A stretch of DNA of 57,119 nucleotides from an uncultured cyanobacterium (GTDB taxonomy: Bacteria; Cyanobacteriota; Cyanobacteriia; PCC-6307; Cyanobiaceae), in NCBI GenBank assembly GCA_903858015.1, contig CAIOGZ010000047.1:1-57119 (forward strand), read 5' to 3'. The notes below the pieces were generated by a model, which ran no database searches, was not told the origin of the DNA, and was given only the letters and a program-made list of their open reading frames with translations. Shown piece by piece: positions 1 through 11,770 of this stretch (its first letter is position 1; every line of letters begins with the position of its first letter). The position numbers were made by a program, and so were the translations under genes.

Positions 1-120
1 CGTTTCCCCGCCGGCATCGACCGCGACCAGCTGCAGGCCAGCTACCGCGACGGCCTGCTGAGCGTGCGGGCCCCCAAGGCCCAGCGCGTTTCCACGGTGA
101 CGGTGAAGGTGGAGGGCTGA
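1..120 (+). CDS. Small heat-shock protein (Hsp20 family), C-terminal fragment
   Basis: The window opens inside a reading frame that runs 39 codons to a TGA at 118-120. The residues FPAGIDRDQLQASYRDGLLS followed by VRAPK match the end of the alpha-crystallin domain of Hsp20 chaperones, where an L-P/A-x-x-I/V-D...A-x-x-x-D-G-V/L-L stretch precedes the last beta strands. Hsp20 proteins hold unfolding proteins in the cytosol for later refolding by Hsp70 and Hsp60. Only the last ~40 residues are visible, so the start, length and upstream neighbours are unknown. A rho-independent terminator lies about 175 bp downstream. Confidence 0.75.
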   Translation, partial: RFPAGIDRDQLQASYRDGLLSVRAPKAQRVSTVTVKVEG

Positions 121-293
121 GCGGAGGGGAAGGGAGGGAGGCCGAGGGGGAGCTGAGGGAGGGCTGAGGGAAGACGGAAGGTCGATCTGCGGCAGGGCTG
201 GGTGGCCGCCGGCGCTGCGGCGCCGGCCCCATCAGCCTGAGCCGATGGGTTGCTGATCCGGTTGCAGCCTGATCAACTCGTGGCCCCCGATGG

Positions 294-319
294 CCCCCGG
301 CTTTGGCTGGGGGTTTTTT
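294..319 (+). terminator. Rho-independent terminator downstream of hsp20
   Basis: A C-rich arm (CCCCCGG) and a G-rich arm (GGCTGGGGG) enclose a short CTTT loop. A run of six T follows at 314-319. It would end transcription coming from the Hsp20 gene. Confidence 0.65.
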
Positions 320-352
320 GCTGGCTGCGCTAGTGCAGGGGTTGTGGTCATC

Positions 353-435
353 AGGTAACCCCTGGGGCCAGGTAACCCCTGAGGCCAGGTAACCACGAAG
401 ATCTGGTAATCACGAAGATCTGATCATCACGAGAT
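353..435. repeat. Degenerate 17-bp tandem repeat upstream of the GGDEF-EAL gene
   Basis: Three units beginning AGGTAACC start at 353, 370 and 387. Two further diverged units carry CACGAAGATCT. The array fills most of the gap between the hsp20 terminator and the next gene. The rest of 121-511 contains no convincing gene. Confidence 0.6.
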
Positions 436-481
436 TCGCTCCGAAAAAGGCGGTCTTCCCCACTGCTGCAAACTTGCTACG

Positions 482-507
482 GTCACAACTGTTACTGTCA
501 CAACTGT
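482..507. promoter_or_regulatory. Paired 11-bp direct repeat just upstream of a start codon
   Basis: GTCACAACTGT occurs twice, exactly, at 482-492 and 497-507, with a 15-bp period. The second copy ends 7 bp before the ATG at 515. Such spacing would suit a repeated binding site for a regulator or part of the 5' leader. No factor can be named from sequence. Confidence 0.3.
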
Positions 508-514
508 AGGGTTG

Positions 515-2890
515 ATGTCTGGCCTTGCTTCGATGACCGGTCCTTTTTTATTGGGTCAAGGATCCGGCGTTGACCCGCCTGAATCCATCGCTCCTGCAGG
601 GTCCCATCCCACAGGGTTCCAACCTGGTTGGTTCCAGCCTGGTTATTGCGAGCCTGACGCCTCCCAGCGCCGGCAGGATTTGGCGGCAAAGTGGAGGGCG
701 GCTGCCGTCGTGGGTGAGGACGAAGCGGCTCGCCAGCAAGCGCTGGATCAACTCAACGTGCTCGATACGCTGCCTGAGCCCTGTTTCGATGCCCTTGTGC
801 AGGCGGCGGCAGCCCTGTGCTCCATGCCGATCGGGCTGATCAGCCTGATCGATCGCGACCGTCAGTGGTTGAAGGCCAAGGTGGGGCTGGAGGGGGTGGA
901 TGAAACCCCAAGGGCCGTCTCCTTTTGTACCCACGCGATCGAATCGCCCGATCTGTTTGTGGTGGAAGATGCCCTGCTTGATCCTTGTTTTGCCCACAAT
1001 CCCTTGGTTACTGGCGAGCCCAAGATTCGCTTTTACGCAGGCGCGCCGCTGAGGCTCAGCTCGGGCGCCGCCGTGGGCACCCTCTGCGTGATCGACCGCC
1101 AACCCAATCAGCTCGATGCCAACCAGCGGGAGCACTTGCGGCTCCTGGCCTCCACGGCAGTCCAGCTGCTGGAAGGTCGCCGTGCCCTGGAGGCCGAGCT
1201 GGCGTTACGGCAGCAGGCGGAGCGGATCAGCTCCGACATGCCGATCGGTTTGTTCGCCACCGATGCGGCTGGGGCCTGCACTTACACCAATCCCCGCTGG
1301 CGTGCACTGTTTGATATCAGCCTCCAGGAGAGTATGGGCAGGGGCTGGGCGGCCCGCCTTCATCCCGAAGACCAGGCGGAGGTGATGGCGCAATGGGCCG
1401 AATCGGCGGCTGAAGGGCTTGACTTCAAAAGGGACTTCCGCCTGCTTCATCGCGACGGCAAGGTGATTCATGTGCGCTCCCAGGCCCAACCGCTGCGGCA
1501 GGAATCCGGTTCGATTCGTGGCTACCTCGGTTTTGTTCAGGATGTAAGCGCCGAGGTGCGACTGCATGCGGAGCTGCAACACCAGGCAACCCATGATGCG
1601 TTGACCCAACTGCTGAACCGCCGCGGTTTTGATGGGTTGCTCAGCCGCTGGCTGCAGCAGCCGGCGGTAAAGGGAGCGCCGGGCCATTGCCTGCTGTATA
1701 TCGACCTCGACCAATTCAAGATCATCAACGATGCCACGGGCCATGCCAACGGCGACCGCATGCTGGTGCAGGTGGCGCGGCTGTTGCAATCATTCCAGGG
1801 GCCTGACGCCAGCCTGGCCCGCCTCGGCGGCGATGAGTTTGGCCTGTTGCTGCCCAACTGCAGCGTGGCGGCGGCCGAGACGATGGCGGCCCGCCTGATC
1901 GAGAGGTTTGAGGTTTGCCGATTCGAGGTGGGAGAGCAACGCTTTCGGATTGGTCTCAGCATCGGTGTGGTGCCCCTTGATGGTGGGGGCTTGGATCCTG
2001 ACGCCGTGATGCAGGCGGCTGATACCTGTTGCTTTATCGCCAAGGAAGCCGGCCGCAACCGCTGGCACACCTGGGGAAAAGCCGATGAGCAGCTGATCAG
2101 TCGCAATCAGGCGATGCGCTGGGTTACCCGCCTGCAGCGGGCCCTTGACGAGGGGAGATTAGAGCTCCATGCCCAGCGGATCGTGTCGCTTCAGCCTGGG
2201 GCCAGCGAGGCGCTGCGGGCGGAGCTGCTGCTGCGGATCCGCGAAGATGATGGCTCGCTGGTGATGCCGGCAGCGTTTCTGCCCCCGGCCGAACGGTTTC
2301 AGATCGCCACCCGCCTCGATCATTGGGTGTTGCAGAAAGCGATCACCCATTTGGCCGAGTTGAGCAGCCTGGCGGGCATCGATCGCATCTGTCTGAACGT
2401 GTCAGGCCAGTCGGTGGGGGATCCCAGCTTTGTCCAAACGGTGGACCAGCTCCTAGCCAAGGCGGGTTCCGAGATCAGCCGGCGGCTCTGCTTCGAGATC
2501 ACCGAAACGGCGGCGATTATCAATGTGGCCGCCGCCATGGAATTCATCGTGATGGTGCGCGGTCGCGGTTGCACCGTGGCGCTCGACGACTTTGGCTCCG
2601 GCATGGCCTCCTTCGCTGCCCTAAAGAGCCTGCCGGTGACGCACTTGAAGATCGATGGTCAGTTCGTGACGGGGGTGATCGATGATCCGCTGGATGAGGT
2701 GGCGGTGCGTTCCTTCGTGGCGGTGGCCGGCGTGATTGGCCTGCGAACCGTTGCAGAGTTCGTCGAATCGGCGGCCGTGTTGGAGCGGCTGCGGCAGATC
2801 GGCGTCCATGACGCCCAAGGCTTCCATCTGCATCGGCCCGAGCCCTTTGAGCTGGTGATCGCAGAATCCCTAGCCAAGTCCGATTCCTAG
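515..2890 (+). CDS. GAF-PAS-GGDEF-EAL cyclic-di-GMP signalling protein
   Basis: This cytosolic protein has an N-terminal GAF domain (about residues 75-225), a PAS domain (about 240-350), a GGDEF diguanylate cyclase domain (about 360-515) and an EAL phosphodiesterase domain (about 530-785). The cyclase signature is intact (RLGGDEFG). The EAL motif reads ELL in RAELLLRI, keeping the catalytic Glu. The later EAL motifs LNVSG, FEITET, ALDDFGSG and KIDGQF are also kept. The protein could therefore make and break c-di-GMP under control of the sensory domains, but which activity dominates cannot be read from sequence. No membrane segment is seen. I start at the ATG at 515; an in-frame TTG lies directly before it. 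hypA begins 24 bp after the stop. Confidence 0.9.
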   Translation: MSGLASMTGPFLLGQGSGVDPPESIAPAGSHPTGFQPGWFQPGYCEPDASQRRQDLAAKWRAAAVVGEDEAARQQALDQLNVLDTLPEPCFDALVQAAAALCSMPIGLISLIDRDRQWLKAKVGLEGVDETPRAVSFCTHAIESPDLFVVEDALLDPCFAHNPLVTGEPKIRFYAGAPLRLSSGAAVGTLCVIDRQPNQLDANQREHLRLLASTAVQLLEGRRALEAELALRQQAERISSDMPIGLFATDAAGACTYTNPRWRALFDISLQESMGRGWAARLHPEDQAEVMAQWAESAAEGLDFKRDFRLLHRDGKVIHVRSQAQPLRQESGSIRGYLGFVQDVSAEVRLHAELQHQATHDALTQLLNRRGFDGLLSRWLQQPAVKGAPGHCLLYIDLDQFKIINDATGHANGDRMLVQVARLLQSFQGPDASLARLGGDEFGLLLPNCSVAAAETMAARLIERFEVCRFEVGEQRFRIGLSIGVVPLDGGGLDPDAVMQAADTCCFIAKEAGRNRWHTWGKADEQLISRNQAMRWVTRLQRALDEGRLELHAQRIVSLQPGASEALRAELLLRIREDDGSLVMPAAFLPPAERFQIATRLDHWVLQKAITHLAELSSLAGIDRICLNVSGQSVGDPSFVQTVDQLLAKAGSEISRRLCFEITETAAIINVAAAMEFIVMVRGRGCTVALDDFGSGMASFAALKSLPVTHLKIDGQFVTGVIDDPLDEVAVRSFVAVAGVIGLRTVAEFVESAAVLERLRQIGVHDAQGFHLHRPEPFELVIAESLAKSDS

Positions 2891-2913
2891 CGAACTCAGC
2901 CCCCAGCCCCAGC

Positions 2914-3303
2914 ATGCACGAATTGGCTCTGATCGAGAGTGTGGCCAGGTTGGCGATCGCCGAGGCCCAGCAGCGGGGCGCCGAGGCGATTACCGCCATC
3001 CACCTGCGGGTTGGCAGCCTGGCGGGGGTCGACCCCGATGCGCTGCGCTTCGCTGCCCAGGTGGTGCTGGCCGACGGTCTGGCGGCCAAGGCTCGGCTGG
3101 AGATCGAGCTGGTGCTCGCCCAGGCCTGGTGCAGCCCCTGCGCCGCCCTGTTCGATCTAGAGGCGGGACTCAGCCTCTGCCCCCGCTGCGGCGCCAGTAG
3201 CGGCGAGTTGCGCTGCGGCCGGGAGCTGGAGCTGGCGGCCCTGGAGCTTCTGCTTCCCGACCAGCCCGAGCCGGCAGGCTGCGCCGCAGGCGGAGCTACC
3301 TAG
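2914..3303 (+). CDS. hypA: Hydrogenase maturation nickel metallochaperone HypA
   Basis: HypA delivers nickel, together with HypB, to the large subunit of [NiFe]-hydrogenase in the cytosol. The protein begins Met-His-Glu, the conserved nickel-binding N-terminus. It carries the structural zinc site as two CxxC pairs (Cys73/Cys76 and Cys89/Cys92). Its 129 residues are slightly longer than usual (113-118) because of an extra C-terminal tail. It is the first of a same-strand run hypA-hypB-hypF-(nitroreductase relic)-hypC-nifJ and is followed by hypB after 24 bp. Confidence 0.93.
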   Translation: MHELALIESVARLAIAEAQQRGAEAITAIHLRVGSLAGVDPDALRFAAQVVLADGLAAKARLEIELVLAQAWCSPCAALFDLEAGLSLCPRCGASSGELRCGRELELAALELLLPDQPEPAGCAAGGAT

Positions 3304-3327
3304 CCTGGATCAGGCGCTTGGGAAGCG

Positions 3328-4101
3328 ATGTGCGTCGATTGTGCCTGTGGCCTCGCTGGGCCGGGCCCTAGCCCGAAAGCGGGCCTGAACGTCAGTCAGA
3401 AAGCCAGCTCCAGCCCTGGCTTCCAGCCCCCAGCGGCCCGGTCCCAGGCCCTCTCCCTGGGGCTTCGGTTGCTCGCCCACAACGACCGCCAGGCAGAGGC
3501 CAATCGGGTTCGCTTCGCGGCCGCCGGGCTGGTGGCGGTGAACCTGCTCTCCTCGCCGGGCTCGGGCAAAACCGCCCTGCTGGAGGCCCTGGCACGCCAC
3601 AACGCCGCGGCCGCCAAGCCCGTGGCGTTGGCGGCCCTGGTCGGGGACCTGGCCACCGACCTCGACGCCGCCCGTCTGCGGGCAGCGGGCCTGGCGGCCG
3701 CGCCGATCACCACGGGGCAGGCCTGCCACCTGGATGCGGCGATGGTGGACCGCGGCCTCGATGCCCTCGAAGCAGGTGGGTTGGACCTGGCCCATCTCGA
3801 TCTGCTGTTGATCGAGAACGTGGGCAATTTGGTATGTCCGGCCGCCTACGACCTCGGCGAACAGCAGCGGCTGGTGCTGCTGGCGGTGGGTGAAGGGGAA
3901 GACAAACCGCTCAAATACCCCGCCACCTTCGCGAGCGCCGATCTGGTGGTGATCAGCAAGGTTGATCTGGCTGAGGCGGTGGGGTTTGAGCGCGAACGGG
4001 CACTCGCCAACATCGGCGCGGTGGCGCCGCGGGCCAGGACCGTGGAGCTCTCGGCCCGCAGCGGAGCCGGCCTGGTCGAATTGATGGCGCTGCTGGGCTG
4101 A
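3328..4101 (+). CDS. hypB: Hydrogenase nickel-incorporation GTPase HypB
   Basis: HypB is the GTPase that drives nickel insertion with HypA. The N-terminus MCVDCAC carries a CxxCxC arrangement like the high-affinity nickel site of E. coli HypB. The G domain has the P-loop SPGSGKT (residues 76-82), the conserved IENVGNLVCP segment holding the interface Cys, and VISKVDL as the guanine-specificity motif. There is no histidine-rich storage stretch. The TGA stop shares its last base with the ATG of hypF, indicating coupled translation. Confidence 0.94.
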   Translation: MCVDCACGLAGPGPSPKAGLNVSQKASSSPGFQPPAARSQALSLGLRLLAHNDRQAEANRVRFAAAGLVAVNLLSSPGSGKTALLEALARHNAAAAKPVALAALVGDLATDLDAARLRAAGLAAAPITTGQACHLDAAMVDRGLDALEAGGLDLAHLDLLLIENVGNLVCPAAYDLGEQQRLVLLAVGEGEDKPLKYPATFASADLVVISKVDLAEAVGFERERALANIGAVAPRARTVELSARSGAGLVELMALLG

Positions 4102-6716
4102 TGCGCTCAGCCAGTGGGCATGGCCGCCGGCCTGGCACGGCCGCTGGCAGCGACAACCGGGCCGCTGGCAGCCGACCAGCTCGCCTGCAGCTGGAGTGCC
4201 GCGGCGTGGTGCAGGGGGTGGGGTTTCGCCCCGCCGTGCACCGCCTGGCCAGCCAATTGCACCTGGCCGGGTCATTGACGAATCAGGCGAGCGGGGTGCT
4301 GCTGGATCTGCATGGCAACCGCGACCAGCTGGAGCGGTTTTTGGAACAGCTGGGCGGAGCGCTGCCGGCGGCCGCCCGGCTGGAGCCCGTCGAGCCGCTG
4401 TGGCTCGATCCCGTGCCCGCAGCGGCTGGCAGCGCTGGGCAGTCCCTGCGGTTGACGATCAGGGCCGCCAGCGCAGCGCCGGACGCCCTTTCCTTGACGA
4501 TCGGCCTGGTGGCCCGCTCCCTAGCGGCCGACCGCGCCCCCTGCCGCTCCTGCCTGGATGAGCTCGACGATCCGCGCGGGCGCCGCTACCGCGACCCTTT
4601 CCTTTCCTGCTGCGACTGCGGTCCGCGCTATGCGATCGCGACCGCCGAACCCTGGCAGCGCTCCCACACCACCCAGGCGGGCTTCCCGCCCTGCCCGGCC
4701 TGTGCCAAGGAGTTCGCCGACCCGGCCGACCGGCGCTTCCATGCCGAAACGATCAGCTGCCCGGCCTGCGGCCCGCAGCTGCGCTTGCTGGATGCCGCTG
4801 GCCAACCCTGGCCGGTCGCCGCCACGGCCGTGCCAGGCGAGGGCGACCAGCCCTCGGCCGCCAGCGACGCCCTGATCGCGGCGGCGGCGGCCCTGCTCGC
4901 CCAAGGGCAAATCCTCGCCCTGCAGGGGGTGGGCGGCTTCCAGCTGCTGGTCGATGCCAGCGATGCCAGGGCGGTGGCGCGCCTGCGGCGGCGCAAGCAA
5001 CGGCCGGCCAAGCCCTTCGCCCTGCTGGTGGCGGATCTGGCCTGGATCGAAGCCCACGTCTGGCTGCAGCCGCCCGCCCGCGCCGCGCTGGCCTCGGCGG
5101 CGGCTCCGATCGTGCTGCTGCCCCGTCGTCGCCAGCCCCCCGGGGCTGCGCTCCAGCCCGGGGTGGCAGGCGGCGTCGCCCCCGGCAGCGCCCAGTTGGG
5201 CGTGATGCTGCCGGCTTCTGGGCTGCATCTGCTGCTGGCGCGCCATTTCGGTCGTCCGTTGGTCTGCACCAGCGGCAACCGCAGCGGCGAACCGCTTTGC
5301 ACCGATCCGCTCGAGGCCTGCCAACGGTTGGCGGGCATCGCCGATGCTTTTTTGGTGCACGATCGCCCCATCGCCCGGCCCCTCGATGATTCGCTGCTGC
5401 AGCTGATCGACGGCCAAGCGGCCCTGCTGCGTCGCGCCCGCGGCTATGCGCCCGAACCCCTGCAGCTGCTGCGGCCGCTCGAGGCTGCCGCGGGCTCGGC
5501 GGCGCCGGCAGGGGTGTTGGCCTTGGGCGGCGACCTCAAATGCGCCCCGGCCCTGGCCCTGGGGCGGCGGGTGTGGCTGGCGCCCCAGCTGGGTGATCTG
5601 GCCGAGCCCCGCAACCACCGGCGCCTGCGGGCCGGCATCGCTGAGCTGCAGGCCCAGTACGGGCAGCAGCTGGCTTGGATCGCCTACGACCAACACCCCG
5701 GCTACCTCTCCGGCCAACTGGCCTTTTCCTTGGCGCCGGCCCCGGCTTTAGCGCCAGCTTTGGCGGCGGCCCAGGCGGTGCAGCGGTTGCCAGTGCAGCA
5801 CCATGCCGCCCATGCCCTGGCGGTGCTGGCGGAGCATGGCCTCCAACCGCCGCTGCTGGCCTTCTGCGCCGATGGTCTGGGCTATGGCGAATCCGGCGGC
5901 GGCGTGGGCCCGCCCAGCCCGCCGCTCTGGGGCGGCGAGTTGCTGCGGATTCGAGCCGACGGCTGCGACCGTTGGGCCTGCCTGCGCCCCCTGCCCCTGC
6001 CGGGGGGCGAGCGGGCCAGCGCCGAACCGCGTCGCGTTGCCTTGGGGCTGCTGCTGGCCGCCGGCCCCCAGGCGCTAGGGCACCCCGGCGCGGCCCACAC
6101 CCGGGCGGCGTTCACGTCCGCGGAAACGGAGCTGCTGCTGGCGATGATCCAAGCCGGGGTGAATTGCCCCTGGAGCTCCAGCTTGGGCCGGCTGTTCGAT
6201 GCGGTGGCCTCCCTTTTGGGGGTGTGCCAGCGGTTGAGCTACGAGGGCGAAGCGGGGTTGCGGCTGCAGGGGCTGGCCGCCCTTGAGCACTCCTCGGCAG
6301 CGGTGGCGCCGCCGGGGCCAGGGGCCTATCCCTTACCGCTGCGCCGGGCGACCGGGCGATCTGGCGGCGGTTTGCCGCTGGGCTGGCTCGACTGGCAACC
6401 GCTGCTGGAGGCCCTGCTGCTGGATCTGGCCGCCGGCCGCAGTCGGGGCTGCTGTGCGGTCCGGTTCCACATGGCCCTGGTGGCGGGCTTGGGCCGCCTG
6501 CTGGAGCGGGCGGCTGCGGCCAGCTGCTGCCGCCAGGTGGTGCTGGCGGGCGGCTGCTTCCAGAACGCCCTGCTGCTGGAGGGGCTGATCGCCGACCTGC
6601 GCCAGCGGCACCTGGTGCCCTATTGGGCCCAGGCGATCCCCGGCAACGACGGCGGCCTGGCGCTTGGCCAGGTGTGGGCCAGCCAGTTCCAGGGCCCTGG
6701 GCGTCTGCGAAGGTAA
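4101..6716 (+). CDS. hypF: Hydrogenase maturation carbamoyltransferase HypF
   Basis: HypF converts carbamoyl phosphate to a thiocarbamate on HypE, the source of the cyanide ligands of the [NiFe] centre. Domains in order are an acylphosphatase-like domain (about 30-120, CRGVVQGVGFRP), two zinc-finger motifs (CRSC...CCDC and CPAC...CPAC, about 150-225), a YrdC-like nucleotide-binding domain (about 250-440) and a Kae1-like C-terminal domain with HHAAHA and GGCFQN motifs. At 871 residues it is longer than most homologues (about 750-780); the N-terminal ~28 residues and several Ala/Pro-rich loops look like lineage-specific additions. It overlaps hypB by one base. Confidence 0.95.
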   Translation: MRSASGHGRRPGTAAGSDNRAAGSRPARLQLECRGVVQGVGFRPAVHRLASQLHLAGSLTNQASGVLLDLHGNRDQLERFLEQLGGALPAAARLEPVEPLWLDPVPAAAGSAGQSLRLTIRAASAAPDALSLTIGLVARSLAADRAPCRSCLDELDDPRGRRYRDPFLSCCDCGPRYAIATAEPWQRSHTTQAGFPPCPACAKEFADPADRRFHAETISCPACGPQLRLLDAAGQPWPVAATAVPGEGDQPSAASDALIAAAAALLAQGQILALQGVGGFQLLVDASDARAVARLRRRKQRPAKPFALLVADLAWIEAHVWLQPPARAALASAAAPIVLLPRRRQPPGAALQPGVAGGVAPGSAQLGVMLPASGLHLLLARHFGRPLVCTSGNRSGEPLCTDPLEACQRLAGIADAFLVHDRPIARPLDDSLLQLIDGQAALLRRARGYAPEPLQLLRPLEAAAGSAAPAGVLALGGDLKCAPALALGRRVWLAPQLGDLAEPRNHRRLRAGIAELQAQYGQQLAWIAYDQHPGYLSGQLAFSLAPAPALAPALAAAQAVQRLPVQHHAAHALAVLAEHGLQPPLLAFCADGLGYGESGGGVGPPSPPLWGGELLRIRADGCDRWACLRPLPLPGGERASAEPRRVALGLLLAAGPQALGHPGAAHTRAAFTSAETELLLAMIQAGVNCPWSSSLGRLFDAVASLLGVCQRLSYEGEAGLRLQGLAALEHSSAAVAPPGPGAYPLPLRRATGRSGGGLPLGWLDWQPLLEALLLDLAAGRSRGCCAVRFHMALVAGLGRLLERAAAASCCRQVVLAGGCFQNALLLEGLIADLRQRHLVPYWAQAIPGNDGGLALGQVWASQFQGPGRLRR

Positions 6717-6737
6717 GACCCACATTCCCAGCCCTTG

Positions 6738-7388
6738 ATGGCCAGCCTGCCCCCGTCCACCTTGCTGGAATCCTTGCAGTGGCGTTATGCCGTCAAGGCC
6801 TTTGATCCGGCGCGCACGATTGCGGCGGCGACTTGGTCTGCCCTGGAGGCCAGCCTGGTGCTGACCCCGTCCTCCTAAGGGCTGCAGCCCTGGAAGTTCC
6901 TGGTGCTCACCGATCCAGAGCTGCGGGCTGCGTTGCGGCCCTTCGCCTGGAACCAGTCCCAGATCACCGATTGCTCCCATTTGGTGGTGATGTTGAGGCG
7001 CCGCAGCATCACCGCCGCCGATGCCGACCAACTGATTGCCGTCACCGCCAGCCGCCGCGGCATCGACCCGACCCAGCTGGCGACCTACCGGGAGATGATC
7101 CAGCGGGATCTGATCGATGGCCCCCGCAGCCAAACGATTGGGACCTGGTCGTCCAACCAGGTTTATATCGCCCTGGGCAACCTGCTCACCTGCGCCGCCC
7201 TGCTCGAGCTGGACACCTGTCCGATTGAGGGGTTCAGCCCGCCGGATTTCGACCGCATCCTGGGCCTGGAGAACACCCCTTTCCAGAGCAGCGTGGTGTG
7301 TGCCTGCGGCTATCGCAGCGCCGACGACAAGTACGCCACCTTGGCCAAGGTGCGTTACGAAGCCGCCGACCTGATCGAGCACCGCTAA
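6738..7388 (+). pseudogene. Nitroreductase-family oxidoreductase interrupted by one in-frame TAA
   Basis: The frame from the ATG at 6738 encodes a nitroreductase-fold FMN oxidoreductase: WRYAVKAFDP, then LTPSS, then GLQPWKFLVLTD, WNQSQITDCSH and a C-terminal CACGYRSADDKY. A single TAA at 6876-6878 replaces codon 47, exactly where relatives carry Tyr or Phe (S-S-Y/F-G-L-Q-P-W). No frameshift or other lesion is visible in the remaining ~169 codons. A restart at the GTG at 6903 would lack the first FMN-binding segment. Either this is a very recent pseudogene or a base-call error. It sits between hypF and hypC on the same strand. Confidence 0.85.
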
Positions 7389-7415
7389 GGCGACATCGAG
7401 CACCGCTGAGGCGAA
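7374..7415. repeat. 21-bp tandem duplication across the nitroreductase stop codon
   Basis: The unit ATCGAGCACCGCT(A/G)AGGCGA is present twice in tandem. The first copy supplies the TAA stop of the nitroreductase frame and the second carries TGA in place of it. The copies differ at very few positions, so the duplication looks recent. Confidence 0.7.
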
Positions 7416-7486
7416 TCCGGCCCTGCACCGTTCGGCGGCCGGAAGCTCCCCTAAAACCAAATCAGAGGCCAAGCCCAGCGGAGACC

Positions 7487-7733
7487 ATGTGCCTGGCAGT
7501 TGCTGGTCTGATTGTGGCGATCACGAGCGAGCGGCCGGAGCCCATCGGCGCGGCGGCCAGCTGCCCAGCCCCTGAACCTGGTGGCGGCGACGACCTCTGG
7601 CGCATGGCCCAGGTGGATTTCGGCGGTGTCCAGCAGCGGGTGAGCCTGGCCTGCCTGCCCCAGGCCCGGCTTGGCGACCAGGTGCTGGTTCATGTGGGGC
7701 TGGCGATCAGCCTGGTGGAGGCCGACGCGCCCC

Positions 7734-7741
<8 letters not shown>
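7487..7741 (+). CDS. hypC: Hydrogenase maturation chaperone HypC
   Basis: HypC is the small chaperone that, with HypD, carries the Fe(CN)2CO unit to the hydrogenase large-subunit precursor. The protein starts MCLAVAGLIVAI, keeping the essential Cys2. Its 84 residues fit the family, with an insertion of about 15 residues (PAPEPGGGDDL region) in the first half. The DLWRMAQVDFGG and DQVLVHVGLAIS segments are the usual beta-barrel strands. The 3' end overlaps the nifJ start by 8 bp, so the two are translationally linked. Confidence 0.9.
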
Positions 7742-11732
<3,991 letters not shown>

Positions 11733-11770
11733 GCTGCCCCGCCTGAGCCACCTGAGGATGGGTTATTGAA

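Noticed and set aside
4521..5717. Minus-strand open frame opposite hypF
   Set aside because: Antisense shadow of HypF, Gly/Gln/Arg-rich and without recognisable motifs.
6876..6878. Recoded stop (selenocysteine or pyrrolysine) in the nitroreductase
   Set aside because: The codon is TAA, not TGA or TAG, and the residue expected at this place is Tyr or Phe.
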